A DNA stretch of 64,000 nucleotides. It comes from Tabrizicola flagellatus (lineage in GTDB: Bacteria; Pseudomonadota; Alphaproteobacteria; Rhodobacterales; Rhodobacteraceae). The stretch lies in contig NZ_VMDU01000014.1 of NCBI RefSeq assembly GCF_008271465.1, positions 1 through 64,000 on the forward strand, read 5' to 3'. The notes below the pieces were generated by a model. That model had not been told where the DNA came from and ran no database searches. It was given only the letters and a program-made list of their open reading frames with translations. Positions 1-8,889 of the stretch are shown here, in pieces. A program made the translations under genes and the position numbers. The stretch's first letter is position 1. Every line of letters starts with the position of its first letter.

Positions 1-1
1 T

Positions 2-238
2 CTCAGGTTGGGCAGACTCTACATCACAGCGAGGGAACTTCCGGGGGGCAGGTCACAATATGCAGGAGATGAGATATCTTTTCTCACAACTCTCTACTAC
101 GGCAATTTGGAGCGCGAGAGAATTAGGGCCGCCCGGAAAGAACAAATGGAACGCCGCGAATGGAAGCAAATCGACAGGCTTGAGGCACTGCCTGAGTGGC
201 TGACGAAGCGTAGTGAAGAAAAAGACGACTTTGAGTAA
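2..238 (+). CDS. Hypothetical protein, probably the C-terminal end of a gene that begins before the window
   Basis: The reading frame is open from the left edge to the TAA at 236-238, and no start with a ribosome binding site is visible, so this is probably a truncated gene. The visible 76-79 residues are strongly charged, with an Arg/Lys/Glu-rich stretch in the middle (RERIRAARKEQMERREWK) that should be helical. I recognise no domain. The base composition is clearly less GC-rich than the adjacent parE gene, which suggests acquired DNA just outside the window. It converges on parE with only two bases between the stops. Confidence 0.4.
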   Translation, partial: LRLGRLYITARELPGGRSQYAGDEISFLTTLYYGNLERERIRAARKEQMERREWKQIDRLEALPEWLTKRSEEKDDFE

Positions 239-240
239 CC

Positions 241-2190
241 TCACACATCCAACTCCTCCACAAACCTCGCATTCTCCTGGATGTACTGGAACCGCAACTC
301 CGGCTTCTTGCCCATCAGGCGCTCCACCAGGTCGGAGGTGTCCCCCGGTTCGTCCTCGTCGATCGACACCCGGATCAGCTTGCGCGTCGCGGGGTTCATC
401 GTGGTGTCCTTCAGATCCTTGGCGTCCATCTCGCCCAGCCCCTTGAAACGCTGGACGTCGATCTTGCCCTTTCCGCCCAGGCCCTTGGCGAGCCAAAGCT
501 CCTTTTCGGCGTCGTCGGCGACGTACATCCGCCGCGCGCCTTGGGTCAGGCGGTAGAGGGGCGGGCAGGCGAGGTAGAGGTGGCCCTTGTCGATCAGGGG
601 GCGCATCTGGGTGAAGAAGAAGGTCATCAGAAGCGAGGCGATATGCGCGCCGTCCACGTCGGCGTCGGTCATGATGATGATCTTTTCATACCGCAGGTCG
701 TCGAGGCGGAACTTCGACCCCATGCCGGTCCCCAGCGCCTCGCAGATGTCGCGGATCTCGGCGTTCTCGGTCAGCTTGGAGGAGGCGGCGCCGAGGACGT
801 TCAGCACCTTGCCGCGCAGGGGCAGGAGCGCCTGGAAGTTGCGGTCGCGCGCGCCCTTGGCGGAGCCGCCCGCGCTGTCGCCTTCGACGATGAAGAGTTC
901 GGTGCCTTCGCGCGACTTGGCGGAGCAGTCGGTGAGTTTGCCGGGGAGGCGCAGCTTCTTGGTCGCGGTCTTGCGGGCGGTTTCCTTTTCCTCGCGCCGG
1001 CGCAGGCGTTCCTCGGCGCGCAGGACGAGGAAGTCGAGGATCGCTCCGGCCGATTTCGGGTCGGCGGCGAGCCAGGTGTCGAAATGGTCGCGGACGGCGT
1101 TTTCGACCCATTTCGTGGCTTCCTCGGTGGACAGCCGGTCCTTGGTCTGGCCGACGAAACTGGGTTCGCGGATGAAGATCGACAGCAGCGCGCAGCCCCC
1201 GGTCAGCAGGTCCTCGCGGGTGATCTGGTCGGCCTTGCGGTTCTTCACCCGCTCGCCATAGGCGCGGATGCCCTTCAGGATCGCGGCCCAGAAGCCTGCC
1301 TCATGCGTGCCGCCTTCCGGCGTGGGGACGGTGTTGCAGTAGGAGTGGAGCCAGCCGTCCTGGGCGGGCGTCCAGTTGATCGCCCATTCGACCGAGCCGG
1401 GGACGCCGTATTTCTCCTCGAACGAGACGCGGCCGGCGAAGGGGCGTTCGGAGTAGGTGGTGACCTTCTTGAGCGAGTCGTTCAGGAAGTCGGCGAGGCC
1501 GCCGGGGAAGTGGAAGGTCGCCTCCATCGGCGTGTCGCCGTCGGGGATGGCCGATTTCCAGCGGATCTCGACGCCCGAGAAGAGATAGGCCTTGGACCGC
1601 GTCATCTTGTAGAGGCGCGCGGGTTTCAGGGTCTGGTGGCCGAAGATGTCCGGGTCGGGGTGGAAGGTGACCCAGGTGCCGCGGCGGTTCTGGGTGGGGC
1701 CGAGCTTGCGGACCGGGCCTTGCGGGATGCCGCGCGAGAAGGATTGTTCGTAAAGCTCGCGGTCGCGGGCGACCTGGACCACCATCAGGTCGGAGAGCGC
1801 GTTCACGACCGAGGAGCCGACGCCGTTGAGGCCGCCCGAGGTGGAATAGGCCTTGTTGGAAAACTTGCCGCCGGCGTGGAGGGTGCAGAGGATGACCTCC
1901 AGGGCGCTTTTTCCGGGGAACTTGGGGTGGGGATCGACGGGGATGCCGCGGCCGTTGTCGCGGACGGTGACCGAGCCGTCGGCGTGCAGTTCGACCTCGA
2001 TCCGGTTGGCGTGGCCCGCGACGGCCTCGTCCATCGCGTTGTCGAGGATTTCCGCGACCATGTGGTGCAACGCGCGTTCGTCGGTGCCGCCGATATACAT
2101 GCCGGGGCGCTTGCGGACGGGTTCCAGGCCTTCGAGGACCTCGATCGAGGAGGCGTCGTAGGTGGTGGCGCCGGAGAGGAGGTCGTTCAT
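241..2190 (-). CDS. parE: DNA topoisomerase IV subunit B
   Basis: ATPase subunit of topoisomerase IV, which with ParC decatenates daughter chromosomes. The 649-residue length is normal. The GHKL ATPase fold is visible from the N-terminus (EILDNAMDEAV with the Asn-Asp pair near residue 50, then DNGRGIP and GGLNGVGSSVVNALS). The TOPRIM metal site follows (FIVEGDSAGGSA near 435 and TDADVDGAHI near 511), and the conserved QRFKGLGEM segment lies near the C-terminus. ParE is preferred over GyrB because the protein is short, lacking the long insertion of GyrB, and starts with the ParE-like Ser-Ile-Glu-Val-Leu-Glu-Gly-Leu-Glu-Pro-Val-Arg-Lys-Arg-Pro-Gly-Met-Tyr. No parC is present in the window. Confidence 0.96.
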   Translation of the reverse strand: MNDLLSGATTYDASSIEVLEGLEPVRKRPGMYIGGTDERALHHMVAEILDNAMDEAVAGHANRIEVELHADGSVTVRDNGRGIPVDPHPKFPGKSALEVILCTLHAGGKFSNKAYSTSGGLNGVGSSVVNALSDLMVVQVARDRELYEQSFSRGIPQGPVRKLGPTQNRRGTWVTFHPDPDIFGHQTLKPARLYKMTRSKAYLFSGVEIRWKSAIPDGDTPMEATFHFPGGLADFLNDSLKKVTTYSERPFAGRVSFEEKYGVPGSVEWAINWTPAQDGWLHSYCNTVPTPEGGTHEAGFWAAILKGIRAYGERVKNRKADQITREDLLTGGCALLSIFIREPSFVGQTKDRLSTEEATKWVENAVRDHFDTWLAADPKSAGAILDFLVLRAEERLRRREEKETARKTATKKLRLPGKLTDCSAKSREGTELFIVEGDSAGGSAKGARDRNFQALLPLRGKVLNVLGAASSKLTENAEIRDICEALGTGMGSKFRLDDLRYEKIIIMTDADVDGAHIASLLMTFFFTQMRPLIDKGHLYLACPPLYRLTQGARRMYVADDAEKELWLAKGLGGKGKIDVQRFKGLGEMDAKDLKDTTMNPATRKLIRVSIDEDEPGDTSDLVERLMGKKPELRFQYIQENARFVEELDV

Positions 2191-2312
2191 GGATCACCTG
2201 TTCAAATGCGCAGGCATTAGAGCATCGAAGGGCATGGGGGCGCAAGATGTGGGGGCTGGTCGGGCCGGGGGGTGTGGCCTAGCTTAGCGCCAAAGCAGAA
2301 GGAGGATGGACG

Positions 2313-3197
2313 ATGCGGGTGCTGTTCACGGGCGGATCGGGGAAGGCGGGGCGGCATGTGGTGCCTTACCTTGTGGCGCAGGGGCACAGGGTGCTGAACT
2401 TCGACCGGGTGCCGCTGGGGCTGGCAGGGGTGCATGACCTGATCGGCGACATCTGCGATGCGGGGCAGGTCTATTCGGCGATGCGGACCCATGCGGGCTA
2501 TGACGAGATGGAGGACGGCGCGGCGAAGCTGTTCGACGCCGTGGTGCATTTCGCGGCCGTGCCCCGCTATGGCATGGTGCCGGACACCGAGACCTGGCGC
2601 GTCAACGTGGTGGGGACCTACAATGTGATCGAGGCCGCGCTGAAGATGGGCATCCGCAAGGTCATCATCGCGTCTTCCGAGACGACCTATGGCGTGTGTT
2701 TCAGCGATGGCGTGGTGGACCCCAAGGTCCTGCCGCTGGAAGAGGATTACGACATCGATCCGATGGACACCTACGGCACCTCGAAGAAGGTGAACGAGGT
2801 GACGGCGCGCAGCCTGCAGCGCCGCTTTGGCGCTGATGTCTATGCCTTGCGGATCGGCAACGTGATCGAGCCGCATGAATATGCCACGCTCTTCCCGCCA
2901 CTGAGGGACGACCCGGGCCTGCGGCGGCGGATCACCTTCAGCTACATCGACGCGCGGGATCTGGGGCAGATCGTGGATCTGTGCCTGAAGAAGGACGGGC
3001 TTGGCTTTCAGGTGTTCAACGCGGTGAACGACGAGAACGCCGTGCCGCAGCCGAACTCGGAACTGCTGCCCCGGTTCTTCCCGAACGTGCCCCTGTCGCG
3101 GCCGGTGGGCGAGCGGGAGGGGCTTTTGTCCAACCGGAAGATCCGGGAAGTGCTGGGGTTCAAGGAAGAGCACAACTGGCAGAAGTATGTGAAATAG
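2313..3197 (+). CDS. NAD-dependent epimerase/dehydratase (extended SDR)
   Basis: A 294-residue extended short-chain dehydrogenase. The N-terminal Rossmann motif TGGSGKAG binds the dinucleotide, and the catalytic YxxxK is present as YGTSK near residue 153, preceded by SSETTYG which supplies the active-site Ser/Thr. Family members act on nucleotide sugars or similar polyols, but the substrate cannot be read from the sequence. A strong ribosome binding site (AAGGAGG) lies just upstream of the ATG. It is transcribed divergently from parE and looks monocistronic. It might act in surface polysaccharide supply, but nothing in the immediate context proves this. Confidence 0.85.
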   Translation: MRVLFTGGSGKAGRHVVPYLVAQGHRVLNFDRVPLGLAGVHDLIGDICDAGQVYSAMRTHAGYDEMEDGAAKLFDAVVHFAAVPRYGMVPDTETWRVNVVGTYNVIEAALKMGIRKVIIASSETTYGVCFSDGVVDPKVLPLEEDYDIDPMDTYGTSKKVNEVTARSLQRRFGADVYALRIGNVIEPHEYATLFPPLRDDPGLRRRITFSYIDARDLGQIVDLCLKKDGLGFQVFNAVNDENAVPQPNSELLPRFFPNVPLSRPVGEREGLLSNRKIREVLGFKEEHNWQKYVK

Positions 3198-3285
3198 CCG
3201 GGCACAGCCTATCATTCGTCCGGGGGGGCGGTTGGCTTCGGCAGAATCAACCGCCAACTCCAGCTGGGAAAAGGGGAGGTGCAGG

Positions 3286-4002
3286 ATGCGGAATGTCTTG
3301 CAGCAGCCGTTGAAGGCGGTCGCCATCGGGACTGTCCTTGCTGTTGGCCTGACGGTGTCGGTCGCGGCGGAGGAGCGGAAGGTGACCTACCTTTGCGACA
3401 AGGGCGCCACGATCGAGGTTGCCTTCGACGACGAGAGGGCGGTGCTGGTCCATGCCGGCCAGACCGTCGTGATGACCGCGCTGCCCACCGGGTCCGGGTA
3501 TCTCTATACCGGCGGCGGGGCGGTCCTGCGCGGCAAGGAGCACGAGGCGACCTGGATCGACGCGCAGGGCGAGGTCCGGCAGTGCAGGGACGAGGTGCAT
3601 GCCATGAGCCAGCCGCAGGTGGAGCCGCCGATGCTGACCATCGAGGGCACGAAATGGCGTCTGGTGCATTTCCAGTCGTCCGACGACGCGATCGGAACGG
3701 TGGTTCCGCCGCGACTGGAAAACTACTTGGCCGAGTTCAATACCAACGGCGAGCTGGCGATGCAGCTGGACTGCAACCGGCTGCGGGCAAGCTGGACCTC
3801 GGACCGGCTGGCGCCGGAAGGGGCCTCGCTGTCGATCTCGGCCGGGGCCATGACCCGGGCCTACTGTGGCGACGACGCCCTCGACGGCCAGATCGCCCGT
3901 GACCTGGAGAGGGTCCGGTCCTTCGTCATCCGCGACGGCAAGCTGTCGCTGGTGCTGGAGGCCGACAGCGGCATCTACCTGTGGGAGCCGGCCGCGCCCT
4001 GA
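3286..4002 (+). CDS. Envelope protein with MliC-like and META (HslJ-like) domains
   Basis: 238 residues from the ATG at 3286, which has an AGGGGAGG ribosome binding site 8-10 nt upstream; in-frame codons before it are not needed. A signal peptide (LKAVAIGTVLAVGLTVSVAAEE) directs export. Residues about 35-100 match the MliC lysozyme-inhibitor fold (YLCDKGATIEVAF, ending in a Cys pair with QCRDE). Residues about 120-238 match a META domain (GTKWRLVHF, then LDCNRLRASW and AMTRAYC). MliC protects peptidoglycan from C-type lysozyme. META domains are found in envelope stress proteins such as HslJ. A second META protein is encoded at 22361-22771. Confidence 0.8.
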   Translation: MRNVLQQPLKAVAIGTVLAVGLTVSVAAEERKVTYLCDKGATIEVAFDDERAVLVHAGQTVVMTALPTGSGYLYTGGGAVLRGKEHEATWIDAQGEVRQCRDEVHAMSQPQVEPPMLTIEGTKWRLVHFQSSDDAIGTVVPPRLENYLAEFNTNGELAMQLDCNRLRASWTSDRLAPEGASLSISAGAMTRAYCGDDALDGQIARDLERVRSFVIRDGKLSLVLEADSGIYLWEPAAP

Positions 4003-4027
4003 CCCGGCAGCGCGTTCGGGGCCTGGG

Positions 4028-4687
4028 TCAGGCCGGTTCCGCCATCCGCGCCGCCCACATCTTCTTGAACGCCGGGCGCGACTGGCAGGTTTCCAGCCAG
4101 GCCTTTACGGCGGGAAACTCGCCGAGCAGCGTCGGGTGGCCCTGTGCGTAGCGGAGGCATTCGGCGAGGTTCAGATCGGCCACGGTGAAGCGGTCACCCA
4201 CCAGATAGGGATGCGCCGACAGATGCGACTCGAGCCGTTTCAGCGGGCGGCGGAGTTTCTCGGCATTGATCGCGATGGTGCCCTGGCCTTCGGGGGTCTT
4301 GTCGCCCCCGGCGCCCTGGACGTTCAGGATCTCCAGCGCCGGGGCCTCGATGGCGGTCACGGCCAGGAGCGTCCACTGGTCGATCAGCGCGGCCTCGGCC
4401 GGGGTCTGCGGCCCGAGCATCCCGCCCCGGGTGCGGGCGATGTGGTTGGTGATGGAGAGCGATTCCGTCAGCACCAGATCGCCTTCGACATAGGCGGGAA
4501 TCTGGCCCTGCGGGTTCACCTTCAGGAAGGCGGGCGAGGCGGTATTCAGCGGTGCGTCCGGCGCGCTGGCCTGGGGCAGGCGGTAGGCCTGGATGACGGG
4601 GACGTGCTCGAAGGCCTCGTCCAGTTCGTAGAGTAGCCAGATCGGGCGCGAGGCGCGGCTGCGGAAGACGCCGTAGAGGGTGGGCAT
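4028..4687 (-). CDS. Glutathione S-transferase family protein
   Basis: 219 residues from the ATG at 4687, chosen because GGAG lies nine bases upstream and the protein then begins MPTLYGVFRSRASRP, the usual thioredoxin-fold start. The N-terminal glutathione-binding domain contains the cis-Pro region (NPQGQIPAYVEGDLVLTESLSI) with the Glu-Ser that contacts glutathione. The all-helical C-terminal domain contains the N-capping box motif GDRFTVADLNLAE. Cytoplasmic detoxification or reductase function is the family role; the substrate is unknown. It is transcribed towards the end of the MliC-META gene and away from ppk2. Confidence 0.87.
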   Translation of the reverse strand: MPTLYGVFRSRASRPIWLLYELDEAFEHVPVIQAYRLPQASAPDAPLNTASPAFLKVNPQGQIPAYVEGDLVLTESLSITNHIARTRGGMLGPQTPAEAALIDQWTLLAVTAIEAPALEILNVQGAGGDKTPEGQGTIAINAEKLRRPLKRLESHLSAHPYLVGDRFTVADLNLAECLRYAQGHPTLLGEFPAVKAWLETCQSRPAFKKMWAARMAEPA

Positions 4688-4837
4688 GGGGGACTCCATC
4701 GTATCCAGCGCCAGCCTAGGCGCTGTGGCGGGCAAGCAAAAGGGGCAAGGAAAGCAGGGCCGTCTTGATCCGTGTCAAGGCAAATTGTCGCAGACTGTGC
4801 CTGTCTTGTCCGATCATGTGCAAGGGAGGTGCCCCGT

Positions 4838-5761
4838 ATGGATGACACTGCAACGATCCTGAAGCCCGCCGGGGATGCCGACCCGGTGGCCGAGGCGAAA
4901 CCGCCGAAGGCCGAGCCGAGCCCGCTGCATCAGGCCTTCGAGTCCGGCCGTTATCCCTATGCCCGGCTGATGGGCCGCGCGCCCTACGAGGCCGAGAAGG
5001 CGCGACTTCAGGCCGAGCTTCTGAAGGTGCAGATCTGGGCGCAGGACACCGGGCAGAAGTTCGTGATCCTGATGGAGGGGCGCGACGCGGCCGGCAAGGG
5101 CGGCACGATCAAGCGGTTCATGGAGCATCTGAACCCCCGCTATGCCCGGGTCTGTGCGCTGACCAAGCCTTCCGATGTGGAGAAGGGCCAGTGGTTCTTC
5201 CAGCGCTACATCGCGCATCTGCCGACGGCGGGCGAAATGGTGTTCTACGACCGCAGCTGGTACAACCGCGCCGGGGTGGAGCGGGTGATGGGCTTCTGCA
5301 CGCCCTCGGAATACCTGGAGTTCATGCGCCAGGCGCCGGAGTTCGAGCGCATGCTCGTCCGGTCGGGCATCCGGCTTTACAAGTACTGGTTCAGCGTGAC
5401 GCGCGAGGAGCAGCTGGCCCGGTTCAAGGCGCGCGAGACCGATCCGCTGAAGATGTGGAAGCTCTCGCCGATCGACAAGGCGAGCCTCGACCGCTGGGAC
5501 GATTACACCGAAGCCAAGGAGGCGATGTTCTTCTACACCGACACGGCGGACGCGCCCTGGGTGATCGTCAAGTCGAACGACAAGAAGCGGGCGCGGCTGA
5601 ACTGCATGAAGCATTTCCTGTCCACCATCGACTATCCGAACAAGGATCCCGAAGTGGTGGGCACGCCCGATCCGCTGATCGTCGGCCGGGCGACGCAGGT
5701 TCTTGGCATGGGGCCGGCGATCTATGACGTGGCGACCCATCCGGCCATGCTGAAGCGCTGA
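4838..5761 (+). CDS. ppk2: Polyphosphate kinase 2
   Basis: 307 residues from the ATG at 4838 with AAGGGAGG eight bases upstream. PPK2 enzymes transfer phosphate between polyphosphate and nucleotides, usually making GTP or ATP from the diphosphates. The Walker A motif GRDAAGKGG lies near residue 83. The lid and Walker B region (FYDRSWYNRAGVERVMGFC) and the conserved YKYWFSV and WKLSPIDKASLDRWDDYTEAKEAMF segments are all present. The length fits a single-domain PPK2 rather than the double-domain class. The gene stands alone, with a GST gene divergent and DUF1007 downstream. Confidence 0.93.
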   Translation: MDDTATILKPAGDADPVAEAKPPKAEPSPLHQAFESGRYPYARLMGRAPYEAEKARLQAELLKVQIWAQDTGQKFVILMEGRDAAGKGGTIKRFMEHLNPRYARVCALTKPSDVEKGQWFFQRYIAHLPTAGEMVFYDRSWYNRAGVERVMGFCTPSEYLEFMRQAPEFERMLVRSGIRLYKYWFSVTREEQLARFKARETDPLKMWKLSPIDKASLDRWDDYTEAKEAMFFYTDTADAPWVIVKSNDKKRARLNCMKHFLSTIDYPNKDPEVVGTPDPLIVGRATQVLGMGPAIYDVATHPAMLKR

Positions 5762-5831
5762 GACGCGGATCGGCGCCGGGGGTGGCCCTCGCCTCTTGGC
5801 TCCGGCCCGTCCGGTGCTTACCTTGCCGGCC

Positions 5832-6491
5832 ATGCTGCGCGCCGTCCTGTCTGCCCTCGTCCTGACATCCGCCCTGCCGGCCGGGCCGGCCGGGGCGCAT
5901 CCGCATGTCTGGATCGACACCGGGATCGAGGTGATCCTGAACGACCGGAACGAGGCGGTCGCGCTGCGGATCCGCTGGACCTATGACGAGCTTTACTCGC
6001 TGTACATCGTCGGCGACATGGGGCTGGACGCGGACTGGGACGGCAAGCTGACGCCCGAGGAAGAGGCGCGGCTGTCCGGCTTCGACATGAAATGGGATGA
6101 GGGTTTTGCCGGCGACACCTTCGCTCTTCTGGGCGAGGCGGCGCTGGAGCTGTCGGGGCCGGAGGAGTTCGGCGCGAGCTATGACGGCAAGCGGATCACC
6201 TCGACCCATCTGCGGCGCCTTGCGGCCCCGGTGCCGGTGGGGCAGGTGCCGCTGATCGTGCAGGCCTATGATCCGGGCTATTACGTCGCCTATTCCATTC
6301 CCGAGCCGGCGGTGATCACCGGGGGCAGGGGCTGCACGGCGCAGACCTTCGTCCCCGACCTGACCGAGGCGCAGGCGGCGCTGATGGAGGCCCTGAAGGA
6401 ATACACGCCGGATGTCGATGTCGAGGACGAGTTTCCGGCCGTGGGTGCCCAGTTCGCCGAGGAAGTGCGGGTGACATGCGCCGCGCCCTGA
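5832..6491 (+). CDS. DUF1007 family periplasmic protein, partner of the NicO transporter
   Basis: 219 residues with an N-terminal signal peptide (LRAVLSALVLTSALPAGPAGA) followed at once by the DUF1007 hallmark HPHVWID. DUF1007 proteins are encoded next to NicO/RcnA-type nickel or cobalt transporters and probably bind or deliver metal on the periplasmic side. The first mature residues, His-Pro-His, are candidate ligands. The start at 5832 is chosen because it begins the signal peptide; earlier in-frame codons would add a non-hydrophobic stretch. The stop overlaps the start of the NicO gene by 16 bases, so the two are translationally coupled. Confidence 0.85.
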   Translation: MLRAVLSALVLTSALPAGPAGAHPHVWIDTGIEVILNDRNEAVALRIRWTYDELYSLYIVGDMGLDADWDGKLTPEEEARLSGFDMKWDEGFAGDTFALLGEAALELSGPEEFGASYDGKRITSTHLRRLAAPVPVGQVPLIVQAYDPGYYVAYSIPEPAVITGGRGCTAQTFVPDLTEAQAALMEALKEYTPDVDVEDEFPAVGAQFAEEVRVTCAAP

Positions 6492-7414
6492 TGCTGGCCG
6501 GGCTGGTCCTGGTGCTGGTGCTGGGGGCGCTCTGGGCCTCGGGCGCGCTTGGGGGGCTGGTGGCCTGGCTTGAAGCCGCGCAGCGGGCAGCGCAGGAGCG
6601 GCTGGCGGGCGCGATCCGGGCGCTGCGGGGGGGCGAGGCCGGGGCGCTGACGGCGTTCTGGGCGCTGTGCCTCGGCTATGGCGTGCTGCATGCGGCGGGG
6701 CCGGGGCATGGCAAGCTGGTGATCGGCGGCTATGGCCTGGCGCGGCGGGTGCCGGTGGCGCGACTTGCGGGGCTCGCTCTGGCCTCGAGCCTGGCGCAGG
6801 CGGCGGTGGCGGTGGCGCTGGTCTATGGGCTGGTGGCGCTGCTGGGGCTGGGCCGGCAGGCGGTCGAGGGCGCGGCGGAGCGCTGGGTGACGCCGGCGGG
6901 CCATGCGATGATCGCGGGGCTGGGCCTGTGGCTGGTCTGGCGCGGCGTGCAGGACCTGCGGCGGCAGGTGGCGGCGGGTGCCGATGCTCATGGCCACCAA
7001 CACCAACACCATCACCATCATGACCACGACCACGACCACGACCACGGGCCGGGCTGCACCCATGCCCACGGGCCGACCGTCGAGGCGGTGGAGCGTGTCG
7101 CCTCGTTCCGAGACGGGCTGGCGCTGGTGGCGGGGATCGCGCTGCGACCCTGTTCGGGGGCGCTGTTCGTGCTGGTCCTGACCTGGCAGCTGGGGATCGC
7201 TTTGGCCGGGATCGTCGGCGCCTTCGTCATGGGCCTCGGGACGGCGCTGGTGACGGTCGGGGCGGCGGTGCTGTCGGTCTGGGCGCGCGAGGGGGCGTTC
7301 CTTGGCCTCGGCCTCGGCACCGGGCGCCTGGCGCGGGCCTTGCCGGTGGTGGAGCTGGCGGTCGGCGCGGCGATCGCGGCGGCGGCGCTGGGACTTCTGG
7401 CCGGCAGCCTCTGA
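6476..7414 (+). CDS. Nickel/cobalt transporter, NicO (RcnA-like) family
   Basis: 312 residues, polytopic membrane protein. The family motif HAAGPGHGK lies near residue 78 in the second membrane segment, and RPCSGAL, the second signature, near residue 224. Between the two membrane halves is a cytoplasmic loop with a His/Asp run (HGHQHQHHHHHDHDHDHDHG, near residues 172-191), the usual metal-binding loop of these exporters. Coupled to the DUF1007 gene upstream. Family members export or import Ni2+/Co2+; no riboswitch or regulator is visible here, so direction and metal are inferred from RcnA only. Confidence 0.88.
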   Translation: MRRALMLAGLVLVLVLGALWASGALGGLVAWLEAAQRAAQERLAGAIRALRGGEAGALTAFWALCLGYGVLHAAGPGHGKLVIGGYGLARRVPVARLAGLALASSLAQAAVAVALVYGLVALLGLGRQAVEGAAERWVTPAGHAMIAGLGLWLVWRGVQDLRRQVAAGADAHGHQHQHHHHHDHDHDHDHGPGCTHAHGPTVEAVERVASFRDGLALVAGIALRPCSGALFVLVLTWQLGIALAGIVGAFVMGLGTALVTVGAAVLSVWAREGAFLGLGLGTGRLARALPVVELAVGAAIAAAALGLLAGSL

Positions 7415-7475
7415 CGCCGCGCCGCGGCGGAAACCCTGCCTTGTGCCTGCCGGACGGCGCGGATAAGCCTGCGCC

Positions 7476-8822
7476 ATGGCTATACGGTTGTCCAATTCGG
7501 CCCATGCGCGGGAGACGCTCGCGCTGGGCCTGCCCCTGATCGGCTCGCATCTGGCGCAGATGGCGCTGCATGTGACCGATACGGTCATGGTCGGCTGGTA
7601 TGGGGTGGTGGCGCTGGCCGCGGTGGTGCTGCGGGCCTCGTCCTTCTTCATCGTCTTCGTCGTGGGATCGGGCTTTGCCAAGGCGGTGATGCCGATGGTC
7701 GCCGCCGCGCTGGGCCGCGAGGACGAGACGCAGGTCCGGCGCGACACGCGGATGGGGATCTGGCTGTCCATCGCCTTCGGCCTCGTGGTCTATCCGGTGT
7801 TCTGGTGGTCCGAGCCGATCCTGCGGGCGCTGGGGCAGGATCCGGAGGTGTCGGCCATCGCGCAGGACTACATGCGCATCGCGGGGCTGGGGATGGTGCC
7901 GGCACTGGTGGTGACGGTGCTGCAGAGCTATCTGTCGGCGCTGCACCGGACGCAGGTTGTCCTCTGGGTCACGCTGGCGGCGGTTGCGGTCAACATCGCG
8001 GTCAACTGGGCGCTGATCTTCGGCAACTGGGGTTTCCCCGAGATGGGCGCGCGCGGGGCGGCGGTGGCGACGCTGGTGGTGCAGGTCGTCTCTCTGGTGG
8101 CGCTGGCGCTTTACGCGCATTTCCTGCCGGCGCTGCGCCGGTTCCACCTGTTCCAGCGCTTCTGGCGGCCGGACTGGCCGGCGATGCGGCAGGTGTGGCG
8201 GCTGGGGCTGCCCATCGGGCTGACGGGGCTGGCCGAGGGCGGGCTGTTCCAGGCCTCGGCTCTGATGATGGGCTGGATCGGCACGGTGGAACTGGCCGCG
8301 CATGGCATCGCGCTGGAGGTGGCGGCGCTGACCTTCATGCTGCATGTCGGACTGTCCAGCGCCGCGACGATCCGGGTCGCGCGGTTCGACGGGCAGGGCG
8401 AGCGGGCAGAGCTGCGCCGGGCAGCGAAGGTGGCGGTGGTGATCTCCCTGGGCGTGGCGCTGGCCTCGATCCTCCTGTTCCTGTCTGCACCCCGGCCGAT
8501 CGTCGCGCTGTTCCTGGACCTGACGAAGCCGGAAAGCGCGGCGATCCTCGCCTACGGCACGGTGCTTCTGGGGGTGGCGGCACTGTTCCAGCTGGCCGAC
8601 GGGATGCAGGTCATGGCGCTGGGCCTCTTGCGCGGGGTGCAGGACACGCGGGTGCCGATGGGTCTGGCGGCGGTCAGCTACTGGTTGATCGGCATCCCGT
8701 GCAGCTATGTGCTGGCCTTCCCGCTGGGCCTCGGCGGGGTCGGGCTGTGGCTCGGGCTGGTCGTGGGTCTGGTCTGCGCCGCGGCGAGCCTGATGTGGCG
8801 GTTCTGGCGGCTGGCCCGGTAG
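7476..8822 (+). CDS. MATE family efflux transporter
   Basis: 448 residues with twelve predicted membrane segments in two homologous halves. The N-terminal start (ARETLALGLPLIGSHLAQMALHVTDTVMVGW) is typical of NorM/DinF-type MATE proteins, including the conserved Asp-Thr in helix 1-2 and a matching second-half start (RLGLPIGLTGLAEGG). MATE pumps export cationic drugs or metabolites using Na+ or H+. A long palindrome begins two bases after the stop (8824-8888) and separates this gene from the convergent capsule gene. Confidence 0.9.
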   Translation: MAIRLSNSAHARETLALGLPLIGSHLAQMALHVTDTVMVGWYGVVALAAVVLRASSFFIVFVVGSGFAKAVMPMVAAALGREDETQVRRDTRMGIWLSIAFGLVVYPVFWWSEPILRALGQDPEVSAIAQDYMRIAGLGMVPALVVTVLQSYLSALHRTQVVLWVTLAAVAVNIAVNWALIFGNWGFPEMGARGAAVATLVVQVVSLVALALYAHFLPALRRFHLFQRFWRPDWPAMRQVWRLGLPIGLTGLAEGGLFQASALMMGWIGTVELAAHGIALEVAALTFMLHVGLSSAATIRVARFDGQGERAELRRAAKVAVVISLGVALASILLFLSAPRPIVALFLDLTKPESAAILAYGTVLLGVAALFQLADGMQVMALGLLRGVQDTRVPMGLAAVSYWLIGIPCSYVLAFPLGLGGVGLWLGLVVGLVCAAASLMWRFWRLAR

Positions 8823-8823
8823 C

Positions 8824-8888
8824 GCTCGTCGGCGACTTCGTCCCTCCTCGCCGGTCCCGCGACGAGGCGATGCAATCGCACGAGGAGC
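8824..8888. repeat. Intergenic palindrome, family 1, copy 1
   Basis: An imperfect inverted repeat of about 65 bases fills the space between the convergent MATE and kpsC stops. The arms open with GCTCGTC and close with the near complement CGAGGAGC. It begins two bases after the MATE stop codon. Four more copies follow 3' ends elsewhere in the window. The likely role is a bidirectional terminator or an mRNA 3'-end stabiliser; there is no clear T tract. Confidence 0.6.
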
Positions 8889-8889
8889 C

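Noticed and set aside
541-2220. A plus-strand open frame of 559 codons opposite parE
   Set aside because: Shadow of parE; its Gly/Ala/Val/Asp-rich composition is typical of complement reading of GC-rich genes.
6978-7060. The His run in the NicO gene as a cloning artefact or a separate small gene
   Set aside because: His/Asp-rich loops are normal in RcnA/NicO transporters and the frame is continuous with both signature motifs.
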